The notes beneath the pieces are model-generated. The model worked only from the letters and a program-made list of their open reading frames with translations, was not told the origin of the DNA and ran no database searches. From Sphingomonas sp. BK345 (GTDB lineage Bacteria; Pseudomonadota; Alphaproteobacteria; Sphingomonadales; Sphingomonadaceae): a stretch of DNA of 64,000 nucleotides. Position 1 is the stretch's first letter. The number at the start of each line of letters is the position of its first letter. Positions 8,983 to 16,894 of this stretch are shown here, in pieces. Both the position numbers and the translations under genes were made by a program. The DNA lies in assembly GCF_014193845.1 (NCBI RefSeq), contig NZ_JACHZX010000003.1, positions 1-64,000 on the forward strand, read 5' to 3'.

Positions 8983-10911
8983 ATGATCCGTCGCTATGCC
9001 GCAGCCGCGCTGCTGGCCTCCACCGTCCTCTCGCCGCTCGGTGCCGCCGCGCAGGTACCCGCCGGCAACAGCGCGCCGCAGCCCGTGCCCTTCGAGGACA
9101 CGATCCCCGCGCCGCGCGACACGCCCTATCCCGGCACGATCCGCCTCGCCGTCGACGCCACCGACACCACGCGCGGTATCCTCAGCGTGACCGAGACGAT
9201 CCCGGTGGCGCAGCCGGGCCATCTTGTCCTGCTCTTCCCCAAGTGGCTGCCGGGTGCGCACAGCCCGCGCGGCGAGATCGAGAAGCTCGCCGGCCTGATC
9301 GTCACCGCGAACGGGAAGCGGATCGAGTGGACGCGCGACCCGGTCGACGTCTTCGCCTTCCACCTCGATGTCCCCGCCGGCGCACGCAGCGTCGAGGCCA
9401 AGTTCCAGTTCATCTCCGCCACTGCCGCCAACCAGGGCCGCATCGCGGTGACGCCGACGATGATCTCGCTCCAGCCCAACTCGGTCAGCCTCTATCCCGC
9501 GGGCTGGTTCACGCGGCAGATACCGATCCAGATGACAGTAAAGTACCCGGACGGCTGGACCGCCGCGGGGGCGCTCAAGGCCAAGGCGACCGGCTCGACC
9601 TACGCCTATGAGACCACCAACTACGAGGTGCTGGTCGACAGCCCGATTCTCGCCGGACGCTACGGCAAGAGCTGGCCGCTCTCCCCCAAGGTCAACCTCA
9701 ACGTCTTCGCGGACGATCCCGCCGAGCTCGCCGCGACGCCCGAACAGATCGCGGGGCACCAGCGGCTCGTCGACCAGGCAGTCAAGACCTTCGGCGCGCA
9801 ACATTACGATCACTACGAGTTCCTGCTCTCGATCACCGACCAGCTCGGCGGCATCGGGCTGGAGCACCATCGCTCGAGCGAGAACGGCGTGACACCTGGC
9901 TATTTCACCAAGTGGGACGAGGGCCCCGGTCGCCGCAACCTGCTGCCGCACGAGTTCACCCACAGCTGGGACGGCAAGTTCCGCCGTGGCGCGGACCTGT
10001 GGACGCCCGACTTCCGCACCCCGATGCGCGACTCGTTGTTGTGGGTGTACGAGGGCCAGACGCAATTCTGGGGCTATGTGCTCCAGGCCCGCTCGGGGCT
10101 GGTGAGCAAGCAGGACACGCTCGACCAATATGCCGCGATCATGGCGCTGTACGACAGCCAGCCGGCGCGACAGTGGCGCGACCTGGTCGACACCACCAAC
10201 GATCCGATCATCTCGTCGCGCCGCCCCAAGGGCTGGACCAGCTGGCAGCGCAGCGAGGACTATTACAACGAGGGGCTGCTCGTCTGGATGGACGTCGACT
10301 CGCTGCTGCGCGAGAAGTCGGGCGGCGCCAAGTCGATCGACGATTTCGCCCGCGCCTTCTTCGGCGTGCGCGACGGTGACTGGGGCGAGCTGACCTACAC
10401 GTTCGACGACGTCGCCAAGACGCTCAACGGCATCGTGCCGTGGGACTGGGCGGGCTATCTCCGGCGCCGCCTGACCGAGCATGCCAAGGGCGCGCCGATC
10501 GAGGGTTTCACGCGCAACGGCTACAAACTGACCTATAGCGAGACACCGACGCCCTCGTTCAAGGCCGCCGAGGCGAGCGCGCACAGCACCAACCTGACCT
10601 ACTCGGGCGGGCTGGCGCTCGACGCTGCGGGCAATCTCACCGGCGTCACTTGGGGCAGCGCCGCCTTCGACGCGGGCCTCACCGTGGGCGATCAAGTCGT
10701 CGCGGTGAACGGCGACGCTTACTCGGCCGACAAGCTCAAGGCCGCGATCACCGCCGCCAAGACCAACGAAACGCCTATCCAGCTGATGGTTAAGGCCTCG
10801 GATAGATTCCGCAGTGCAGCGCTCGACTATCACGGCGGGCTGCGCTACCCGCGGTTGCAGAAGATCGGCACCGGCGACGGTGGCCTCGATCGTCTCCTGA
10901 CGCCCCGCTGA
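8983..10911 (+). CDS. M61 family (glycyl aminopeptidase-like) metallopeptidase with PDZ domain
   Basis: The 642-residue protein starts with a signal peptide (IRRYAAAALLASTVLSPLG...AAA). It carries a zinc-binding HEFTH motif at about 323-327 and the downstream glutamate in WVYEGQTQFW (about 357), as expected of M61 gluzincins. A PDZ-like domain lies near 540-615 (AAFDAGLTVGDQVVAVNGD). It should act in the periplasm on peptides, possibly N-terminal glycine residues. An upstream in-frame start at 8938 was rejected because the signal peptide begins at 8983. A GC-rich hairpin overlaps the stop codon. Confidence 0.92.
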   Translation: MIRRYAAAALLASTVLSPLGAAAQVPAGNSAPQPVPFEDTIPAPRDTPYPGTIRLAVDATDTTRGILSVTETIPVAQPGHLVLLFPKWLPGAHSPRGEIEKLAGLIVTANGKRIEWTRDPVDVFAFHLDVPAGARSVEAKFQFISATAANQGRIAVTPTMISLQPNSVSLYPAGWFTRQIPIQMTVKYPDGWTAAGALKAKATGSTYAYETTNYEVLVDSPILAGRYGKSWPLSPKVNLNVFADDPAELAATPEQIAGHQRLVDQAVKTFGAQHYDHYEFLLSITDQLGGIGLEHHRSSENGVTPGYFTKWDEGPGRRNLLPHEFTHSWDGKFRRGADLWTPDFRTPMRDSLLWVYEGQTQFWGYVLQARSGLVSKQDTLDQYAAIMALYDSQPARQWRDLVDTTNDPIISSRRPKGWTSWQRSEDYYNEGLLVWMDVDSLLREKSGGAKSIDDFARAFFGVRDGDWGELTYTFDDVAKTLNGIVPWDWAGYLRRRLTEHAKGAPIEGFTRNGYKLTYSETPTPSFKAAEASAHSTNLTYSGGLALDAAGNLTGVTWGSAAFDAGLTVGDQVVAVNGDAYSADKLKAAITAAKTNETPIQLMVKASDRFRSAALDYHGGLRYPRLQKIGTGDGGLDRLLTPR

Positions 10912-10923
10912 CCCGCGGGGCGT
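10900..10923 (+). terminator. GC-rich hairpin at the end of the M61 gene
   Basis: ACGCCCCGC and GCGGGGCGT pair perfectly over 9 bp around TGACCC, which includes the stop codon. Only two T residues follow, so it may be a weak terminator or an mRNA-stabilising structure between the peptidase gene and ppa. Confidence 0.4.
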
Positions 10924-10945
10924 TGCCGCAAGTAAGGGGAAGCGC

Positions 10946-11524
10946 ATGCGTATCGATCTCATTCCCGTCGGCAAGGATCCGCCCGACGATCTCAACGTCG
11001 TGATCGAGGTGCCCACCGGCGGCGAGCCGGTGAAGTACGAGTTTGACAAGGCGTCGGGCGCGCTGTTCGTCGACCGCATCCTGCACACGCCGATGCGCTA
11101 CCCGGCCAATTACGGCTTCGTGCCGCACACGCTCTCGCCCGACGGCGACCCGCTCGACGCGCTGGTCGTGGCGCGCTCGCCGTTCATCCCGGGCTGCGTC
11201 GTGCGCGCGCGCCCGATCGCGGTGCTCAACCTCGAGGACGAGGCCGGCGGCGACGAGAAGCTGGTCTGCGTGCCGGTTGACTCGACCTTCCCTTATTACG
11301 CCAACGTCGGCGAGAAGGACGATCTGCCCGAGATCGTCTTCCAGCAGATCGAGCACTTCTTCACCCACTACAAGGACCTGGAGAAGAAGAAGTGGGTGCG
11401 CATCGGCACTTGGGGCGGCCGCGAGGAAGCGCGTCGCATCACGCTGGAGGCGATCGCGCGCTACAACGAGGCGAAGGCCGAGGGCGAGGAGCCGCACGAC
11501 CACGACGTGCCCGGGCGCGACTGA
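10946..11524 (+). CDS. ppa: Inorganic pyrophosphatase (family I)
   Basis: The 192-residue enzyme hydrolyses pyrophosphate in the cytosol and pulls biosynthetic reactions forward. It is a family I PPase. The active-site run DGDPLDALV, the early YPANYGFVPHT segment and the later KKWVRIGTWGG region are all present at the expected positions. The length is slightly above the E. coli enzyme (176), with a charged C-terminal tail ending EEPHDHDVPGRD. AAGGGGAAGCG before the ATG is a good ribosome-binding site. Confidence 0.95.
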   Translation: MRIDLIPVGKDPPDDLNVVIEVPTGGEPVKYEFDKASGALFVDRILHTPMRYPANYGFVPHTLSPDGDPLDALVVARSPFIPGCVVRARPIAVLNLEDEAGGDEKLVCVPVDSTFPYYANVGEKDDLPEIVFQQIEHFFTHYKDLEKKKWVRIGTWGGREEARRITLEAIARYNEAKAEGEEPHDHDVPGRD

Positions 11525-11618
11525 GCGGCGGCGAGCAACAGGCGGGGGCGGGGGCTGAGCGGTCGCTCGGGTCCGCGCCGCTCTCGTCGGTTCTCTTTCT
11601 TCCGCTCGCTGCTCCTCC

Positions 11619-11711
11619 CGTCATCCCCGCGCAGGCGGATCCATAGCCGCTGACGCTGCGACTCCATCGAAGACCCGCGCGTCTGGATCCCCGCCTTCGC
11701 GGGGATGACGG
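11619..11711. repeat. Paired palindromic repeat (CGTCATCCCCGC...GCGGGGATGACGG type)
   Basis: An outer arm CGTCATCCCCGC (11619-11630) and its inverted partner GGATCCCCGCCTTCGCGGGGATGACGG (right arm, ending 11711) flank about 40 bp that include GCGCGTCTGGATCC. The same element, in reverse orientation, occurs at 54421-54516. It lies between the convergent genes ppa and the TfoX-like gene. Confidence 0.75.
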
Positions 11712-11784
11712 TTCGGGTGCGAGGCGAGGAGGTATCGAGCATACGGCGTCGTCCCGCGAGACGATCGCTTCGCCCGAAGGTGAC

Positions 11785-12120
11785 CTATCCCGCGGCGCGT
11801 CGTCCCGCCGCTGAACCTAGCATCGCCCACTGCCGCATCGCGTCCGCGTCGTCATGAACGTCCTCGGGCGCGCGGCGATAGTTGATCGACGCGCTCCTGC
11901 CCGCACGCGCGTAGCGGAAGCGCTCGCACCCGGCCGCGTCCCACGCGGCGTCGCTCGCGGCGTCGGCCTTGAACCACAGCGCGCCGTCTCCCGTGACCAG
12001 CGCGAAGATCACGCCGTCGAGGTAGAGCGCCGCCCCGCCCATCATCCACTGGTGCGTCACCTTACCGAGCGGCGACATCGCCTCCGCGACCCAGTCGACG
12101 AGGCCGCGGTCGAGCGTCAC
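11785..12120 (-). CDS. TfoX N-terminal domain protein
   Basis: The 111-residue protein matches the TfoX/Sxy N-terminal fold: an alpha/beta domain with KVTHQWMMGGAALYLDGVIFALVTGDGALWFK and a later FRYARAGRSASINYRRAPEDV. Stand-alone copies are widespread in alphaproteobacteria, where a competence role has not been shown. The GTG at 12120 was chosen because it overlaps the stop of the preceding SMR gene as GTGA; a GTG at 12156 would also be in frame. It is the last gene of the compact run beginning at 14426. Confidence 0.8.
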   Translation of the reverse strand: MTLDRGLVDWVAEAMSPLGKVTHQWMMGGAALYLDGVIFALVTGDGALWFKADAASDAAWDAAGCERFRYARAGRSASINYRRAPEDVHDDADAMRQWAMLGSAAGRRAAG

Positions 12121-12440
12121 GCGCCCGATCCGAGCAGCTTCAACCCGGCGATGCACGACACCGCGCCGAGGATCAGCAGCAGCCGCAGCGGAGTCGCCGG
12201 CTCACCGTACCAGAGGATGCCGATCAGCACCGTGCCGAGCGCGCCGATACCGGTCCACACCGCATAGGCGGTGCCCATCGGGATCGTGCGCACCGCGCCT
12301 TCGAGCAGCAGCATCGACAGCGACACCGATACAAGGAAGCCGAGCGTCCAGCCGAGATGGCGGAAGCCGTCGACGTTGCGCAAGCACGTGGTGAAGCCGA
12401 CCTCGAACAGACCGCCCGCGATCAACCAGATCCAGGCCAT
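12117..12440 (-). CDS. SMR family exporter (SugE/Gdx-like)
   Basis: The 107-residue protein has four hydrophobic helices and the essential membrane glutamate in helix 1 (WLIAGGLFEVGF, residue 13). AYAVWTGIGALGTVLIG in helix 3 is typical of the SugE/Gdx branch. Members export guanidinium or quaternary ammonium cations by proton antiport as antiparallel dimers. It is encoded singly, as expected of homodimeric Gdx, and no guanidine riboswitch is seen upstream. The GNAT gene ends 1 bp before the start, and the TfoX gene overlaps the stop. Confidence 0.88.
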   Translation of the reverse strand: MAWIWLIAGGLFEVGFTTCLRNVDGFRHLGWTLGFLVSVSLSMLLLEGAVRTIPMGTAYAVWTGIGALGTVLIGILWYGEPATPLRLLLILGAVSCIAGLKLLGSGA

Positions 12441-12441
12441 C

Positions 12442-12924
12442 TCAACCGCGCCCCGCGAGCCTCACCAGCGCCTCGCCCTCGACCCGCTGCGTCGTCCACT
12501 GGTCGAGCGGCACGGCACCCTTGGCACGGTAGAAGTCGATCGCCGGCGTGTTCCAGTCGAGCACGGTCCACTCGAAGCGCGCGCAGCCGCGATCGAGCGC
12601 CACGCCCGCGAGCGCGCGCAGCAGCGCCGCGCCCGCCCCGCTGCCGCGCGCCTCGGGCGTGACGTAGAGATCCTCGAGCCACAGCCCGCGCCGGCCGGTC
12701 CACGTCGAGTAGGTGAAGAAGTACAGAGCGAAGCCGATGGCCTCGCCCTCGCACTCGGCGATCAACGCTGCGGCCGCCGGATCGCTTCCGAACAGCGCCT
12801 CCGCCATCATCGGCTCGGTCGCCGCGACCGCGTCGGGCTCGCGCTCATAGGTGGCGAGCTCGCGCACGAAGCGCAGCATGGTCGGTACGTCGGCGGGCGT
12901 GGCGGGGCGGATCGAGACAGTCAT
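12442..12924 (-). CDS. GNAT family N-acetyltransferase
   Basis: The 160-residue protein opens with TVSIRPATPADVPTMLRFV, the usual beginning of a GNAT domain. It carries the acetyl-CoA binding stretch LYVTPEARGSGAGAALLRAL (about 92-111) followed by FEWTVLDWNTPAIDFYRAKGA. This variant resembles the diamine or thialysine N-acetyltransferase (SSAT-like) group. The ATG at 12924 overlaps the stop of the DMT gene (ATGA). The substrate cannot be fixed from sequence; an amine would suit its place between two small-molecule exporters. Confidence 0.88.
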   Translation of the reverse strand: MTVSIRPATPADVPTMLRFVRELATYEREPDAVAATEPMMAEALFGSDPAAAALIAECEGEAIGFALYFFTYSTWTGRRGLWLEDLYVTPEARGSGAGAALLRALAGVALDRGCARFEWTVLDWNTPAIDFYRAKGAVPLDQWTTQRVEGEALVRLAGRG

Positions 12925-13823
12925 GTCGCTCCCTCTAGCGCGCCGCGCGGCACCGCGCGACGCCTCGCGGCGTAGAGGCAGGCGCCGACGATCACCGCCG
13001 CGCCCGCCAGCGTGGCGGTCGCGACTCGCTCGCCGAACACCGCCCAGCCGAGCAGCGCGGCGTAGACGAAGGACGTGTACTCGGTCGTCGCTAGGAAGCC
13101 GGTCTCCCCGTGCGCATAGGCCCAGCCGAGCAGGAACAGCGAACCCGTCGCCAGTGCCGCCGCGACCGCGATGTGCCACCAGTGCGTCACCGGCGGCACC
13201 GTCGCCAGCCAGGGCGCGGCCAGCCCGAGCAGCGCCGCGAGCACCGCCGACTGGACGAAGGCGATCTCGCGCGCGTCGGCGGCCTGGCTCTGCAGCCGCG
13301 CGACCACGAGGTTACAGGCGTAGAGGACCGCCGACGCCAGTATCGCGCCGGCACCGTGCAGTCCGTCGGGGCCGAGCGCCAGCCGTGCGTGTCCCGCCAG
13401 GATCACGCCGACGCCGGCGAGCGCCACCAGCGAAGCCACGACCACGCGCGTGCCGACGCGCTCGTGCAGGAACAGCGCGCCGAGCAGCAGCGCGAGCAGC
13501 GGGGCGACGTAGGTGAGCGCGATCGCCTGTGCCATCGGCACCCGCGCCAGCCCCCAGAAGAACAGCAGCGCCATCGCGGTGGTGATCGCGCCGCGCAGCA
13601 CGTGCAGCCGCAGCGCGCGCATCGTGGGCCGCCGCCCGCCGCCGAGCCGCCACACTGCGCCGCCCATCAGCGCGGCGACCAACGCGCGCCACAGCAGCGC
13701 GTTGTAGACGCCGAGCGCGAGCGTCAGCGCCTTCATGAAGGCGTCCATGATCGAAAACAGCCCGATCCCCGCCGCGGCCACCGCGAAGGCGAGCGCGGGC
13801 GAGAGCGCACGCGCCGCGGTCAA
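12921..13823 (-). CDS. EamA/DMT family transporter
   Basis: The roughly 300-residue protein has ten hydrophobic segments arranged as two EamA repeats (AAAGIGLFSIMDAFMKAL near the start, AGAILASAVLYACNLVVARLQ at the second repeat). Such proteins usually export amino acids or other metabolites. A TTG at 13823 overlaps the vapC stop as TTGA and is preferred by the overlap pattern of this run; a TTG at 13850 is the alternative. Translation would then depend on ribosomes finishing vapC, whose frame is broken upstream. Confidence 0.85.
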   Translation of the reverse strand: MTAARALSPALAFAVAAAGIGLFSIMDAFMKALTLALGVYNALLWRALVAALMGGAVWRLGGGRRPTMRALRLHVLRGAITTAMALLFFWGLARVPMAQAIALTYVAPLLALLLGALFLHERVGTRVVVASLVALAGVGVILAGHARLALGPDGLHGAGAILASAVLYACNLVVARLQSQAADAREIAFVQSAVLAALLGLAAPWLATVPPVTHWWHIAVAAALATGSLFLLGWAYAHGETGFLATTEYTSFVYAALLGWAVFGERVATATLAGAAVIVGACLYAARRRAVPRGALEGAT

Positions 13824-14199
13824 CGGATCAGACGCACGTCGATGTCGCAATTGAGATCAGCCCATCGTCGGTCCGACGTCATCACCGGCAAGGCCAGCCT
13901 TTGTCCCAGCGCCAGACAGACGCGGTCGCCGAGTGACAGGCCGAGGTGGCGGCTGAGCGGTCGCAGTCTCGCCGCTCGGATCGCATCGTCCGATCCGTGC
14001 TCGACGAGCTCGATCGGCCGGTGACGTAGAATGCCGAGTACCATCTCGGGCGCGAGATCGTGCTCCGTCACCTTCGTTAACACCTCGGTGAGATTAACCG
14101 CGGAAAGGAGGAACGCTCCGTCGTCGTTCGCCAGAAGCTCGCAGCCCGGCTCGTCGAGAAGGTAAGCAAGGACACCGACGCGTCGACGACCAATCTCAC
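13820..14199 (-). pseudogene. VapC-like PIN-domain toxin, disrupted by an apparent 1-base deletion
   Basis: A GTG at 14199 overlaps the antitoxin stop (GTGA) and starts VRLVVDASVSLL, a textbook PIN beginning with its first catalytic Asp. After about 12 codons the homology moves to another frame, which reads YLLDEPGCELLANDD and continues to the end at 13820. That frame holds the other PIN acidic residues (NLTEVLTK, SLGDRVCLALG, TSDRRW). One added base near 14161-14168 would restore DASVSLAYLLDEPG. As it stands, translation from the GTG stops at a TAA at 14077-14079 after 40 codons. It is either a recent toxin-inactivating mutation or a sequencing error. Confidence 0.8.
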
Positions 14200-14426
14200 T
14201 CGCCCCAGTCCTGCCGCCGCTCATTGAGAAATCGATCGACGCTATAGCCCTCCATCGCCTCGCGTAGCCGCGCGAGCGCTGTCTCCGGATCATCACGGCG
14301 CAGCGCGATCCGCTCGCCGTCGCTCTCCAACGCGACGGTGTCGCCGTCCTTGATCCCGAACTCTCGACGCAGATCCGCGGGGATAACGATCGTGCCGCCC
14401 GCGATCACCTTCGCATGATAGGTCAT
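14196..14426 (-). CDS. AbrB/MazE-type (SpoVT-fold) antitoxin
   Basis: The 76-residue protein has the swapped-hairpin DNA-binding pattern AKVIAGGTIVIPADLRREFGIKDGD at residues 5-29. A C-terminal segment (LREAMEGYSVDRFLNERRQDW) would wrap a toxin. It should neutralise the adjacent PIN toxin and repress the pair. GGAGG lies 7 bases before the ATG. An imperfect inverted repeat overlaps this ribosome-binding site and is a likely operator. The stop overlaps the toxin GTG. The antitoxin looks intact although its toxin frame is broken. Confidence 0.88.
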   Translation of the reverse strand: MTYHAKVIAGGTIVIPADLRREFGIKDGDTVALESDGERIALRRDDPETALARLREAMEGYSVDRFLNERRQDWGE

Positions 14427-14448
14427 GTCAGGCCCTCCAGGACCTGAC
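14427..14448. promoter_or_regulatory. Candidate operator of the toxin-antitoxin module
   Basis: GTCAGGCCC (14427-14435) and GGACCTGAC (14440-14448) form a 9-bp inverted repeat with one mismatch and a 4-bp spacer. It spans the Shine-Dalgarno of the antitoxin gene, and CTATAGG immediately upstream could serve as a -10. AbrB-type antitoxins commonly bind such sites to autoregulate. Confidence 0.5.
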
Positions 14449-14462
14449 CTATAGCATCGGAC

Positions 14463-15587
14463 CTATTCCGCCGCGAGCGCCGCCGCCGCGTTCGCCGCCT
14501 CGATCTCGGCGGCTTTGGCCTCGACCAGCCGAACGATATGCTCGACCATATCGGCATCCTGGACGTGATGGTCGGTCACGCCGGAGAGATACACCATGTG
14601 GCGCCCGTTGCCGCCGCCGGTGATCCCGATATCGGTCTCGCGCGCCTCGCCCGGGCCGTTGACGACGCAGCCGAGCACGCTCAGCGACATCGGCGTGCGG
14701 ATATGCTGGAGCCGCTCCTCCAGCGTCTGCACCGTGCGGATCACGTCGAAGCCCTGACGCGCGCAGCTCGGGCAGCTGACCACGCGTACGCCGCGGTTGC
14801 GGATGCCGAGCGCCTTGAGGATCTCGAAACCGACGCGCACCTCTTCCTCGGGCTCGGCCGAGAGCGAGACGCGGATCGTGTCGCCGATCCCGAACCACAG
14901 CAGCGAGCCCATGCCGATCGACGACTTCACCGTGCCGCCGATCAGCCCGCCCGCCTCGGTGATGCCGAGATGGAGCGGGCAGTCGACCGCGTCCGCCAGC
15001 TGCTGATAGGCCGCCACCGCGAGAAACACGTCCGACGCCTTCACCGCCACCTTATATTCGTGAAAGTCGTGGTCTTGGAGCAGCTTGATATGATCGAGCG
15101 CGCTCTCGACGAGCGCCTCGGGGCAGGGCTCGCCGTATTTCTCGAGCAGGTCCTTCTCGAGGCTGCCCGCGTTGACGCCGATGCGGATCGCGCAGCCGTT
15201 GGCCTTGGCGGCGCGCACCACCTCCGCGACCCGCTCGGACGAGCCGATATTGCCCGGGTTGATCCGCAGGCACGCCGCGCCCGCGTCCGCCGCCTCGAGC
15301 GCGCGCTTGTAGTGGAAGTGGATGTCCGCGACGATGGGCACCGTGGCGGCGCGCACGATCTGGCGCAGCGCATTGGTCGAGGCGACGTCGGGGCAGCTGA
15401 CGCGGACGATGTCGGCGCCGGCGTCCTCGCAGCGGCGGATCTGGTCGACCGTGGCGCGCACGTCCTCGGTGGGGGTGTTGGTCATCGTCTGCACGGTGAC
15501 CGGCGCGCCGCCGCCGACGGGAACGTTGCCGACCATGATCTGGCGGCTCTCTCGGCGCATGATGTCGCGCCACGGACGAATGGACAT
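14463..15587 (-). CDS. ispG: 4-hydroxy-3-methylbut-2-enyl diphosphate synthase
   Basis: IspG (GcpE) converts MEcPP to HMBPP in the MEP pathway of isoprenoid synthesis, using a 4Fe-4S cluster. The 374-residue protein has the TIM-barrel N-terminus ([18 protein letters not shown]) and the cluster ligands Cys272, Cys275 and Cys307 ([22 protein letters not shown]), with Glu314 as fourth ligand. The length fits the bacterial type without the plant insert. The toxin-antitoxin run begins 36 bp downstream on the same strand. Confidence 0.97.
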   Translation of the reverse strand: MSIRPWRDIMRRESRQIMVGNVPVGGGAPVTVQTMTNTPTEDVRATVDQIRRCEDAGADIVRVSCPDVASTNALRQIVRAATVPIVADIHFHYKRALEAADAGAACLRINPGNIGSSERVAEVVRAAKANGCAIRIGVNAGSLEKDLLEKYGEPCPEALVESALDHIKLLQDHDFHEYKVAVKASDVFLAVAAYQQLADAVDCPLHLGITEAGGLIGGTVKSSIGMGSLLWFGIGDTIRVSLSAEPEEEVRVGFEILKALGIRNRGVRVVSCPSCARQGFDVIRTVQTLEERLQHIRTPMSLSVLGCVVNGPGEARETDIGITGGGNGRHMVYLSGVTDHHVQDADMVEHIVRLVEAKAAEIEAANAAAALAAE

Positions 15588-15721
15588 GGCGCCTCATATA
15601 CATGCGCGACGTGACGGTTGAAAGGCGGCGGCTCGTTACGGCGCGGTGTTCGAGGATCGCCGCGGCACGGCTGGACCACCCCGCCTCGCGTAACCGCCAC
15701 GTTAATGCTAGTCGCGCCGCG

Positions 15722-16888
15722 ATGCAGCGGCATTACGGCCTCGACTGGCTCCGCATCGGGGCGTTCGCGATCCTCATCCTCTACCATGTCGGGATGGTGT
15801 TCGTGCCATGGGACTTCCACGCCAAGCTGCCGGGGGCCTGGTGGGTGGCGGTGCCGATGATGGCGTCCAATCCGTGGCGGCTCGCGCTGCTGTTCCTCGT
15901 CTCGGGCTATGCCAGCCGTGCGCTCATGATCCGCAACAAGAAGCCGTGGCGGTTCGCGCGGCAGCGCTCGCTGCGGCTGCTGGTGCCGCTCGCCTTCGGG
16001 GTGGCCGTGATCGTGCCGGTACAGCCCTGGGTCGAGCTCGGCGAGAAGTTCGGCTATCCGCACGGATTCCTGTACTTCTACTGGCACGATTACTGGCGCT
16101 TCGGGATGGTCGGGCCGCTCCTGCTGCCAACCTGGAACCATCTGTGGTTCGTCGGCTATCTCTGGATTTACACGCTCGTGCTGGCACTTGCCGCCGGACT
16201 ACTGCCCGCCGCCGTCACCGCGGCGGGGCAGCGCGGCTTCGCCTGGGTGATGCGCGGGCCCGCCCTGCTGGCGCTGCCGATCGCCTGGATGGTGCTGGTC
16301 AACTTCGTCCTCTTCCCGGGCGCACGCGAGACCCACGCGCTCGCCGACGACTGGGTCGCGCACGCGAGCTACTTTCCGGCCTTCCTGTTCGGCTACGCGC
16401 TCGCCTGCGCGCCGGCCACGCTGGCGGCCTTCGTGCGCCAGTGGAAGCCCGCGGCGGCGCTCGCACTGGCCGCCTACGCGCTCGTCGCGGGCATCGAGAT
16501 CCGCTGGCCCGGCAACACCATGCCCGCGCCCTGGGGCAATATCTTCTCGATCGCGCGCGCGGTCGAAGGCTGGAGCGCGGTGACGGCGCTGATCGGCTAT
16601 GCCGACTCGCACTGGAACCGCGACCAGCGCTGGCGCCCGATGCTGACCGAGGCGGTGTTCCCTTTCTACATCGTCCACCAGTCGATCATCGTGCTCGCCG
16701 CCGACGCGCTGCGCCCGCTGGCGCTGCCGGGTTGGGCCGAGTTCGCGCTGCTGGTGGTGGCGACGGTGGCGGGCTGCTGGGCCTTCTACCTGGTCGGCCG
16801 CGCGATCGGGCCGCTGCGCCCGCTGATCGGGCTGCGCCGGCACGCCTCGCGCCGCACCCATGTCGACCCTCGCCCCGCGCTGGTGTGA
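15722..16888 (+). CDS. Acyltransferase family 3 membrane protein
   Basis: The 388-residue protein has about ten hydrophobic helices. It begins YGLDWLRIGAFAILILYHVGMVF, in which the DWLR and downstream histidine form the acyltransferase-3 signature. Related proteins (OpgC/OafA types) O-acylate periplasmic glucans, exopolysaccharide or lipopolysaccharide using a donor from the cytosol. The ATG at 15722 was chosen because the family begins directly at this motif; an in-frame start at 15602 would add 40 unrelated residues. It is divergent from ispG. The acceptor is unknown. Confidence 0.87.
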   Translation: MQRHYGLDWLRIGAFAILILYHVGMVFVPWDFHAKLPGAWWVAVPMMASNPWRLALLFLVSGYASRALMIRNKKPWRFARQRSLRLLVPLAFGVAVIVPVQPWVELGEKFGYPHGFLYFYWHDYWRFGMVGPLLLPTWNHLWFVGYLWIYTLVLALAAGLLPAAVTAAGQRGFAWVMRGPALLALPIAWMVLVNFVLFPGARETHALADDWVAHASYFPAFLFGYALACAPATLAAFVRQWKPAAALALAAYALVAGIEIRWPGNTMPAPWGNIFSIARAVEGWSAVTALIGYADSHWNRDQRWRPMLTEAVFPFYIVHQSIIVLAADALRPLALPGWAEFALLVVATVAGCWAFYLVGRAIGPLRPLIGLRRHASRRTHVDPRPALV

Positions 16889-16894
16889 GCCGGG

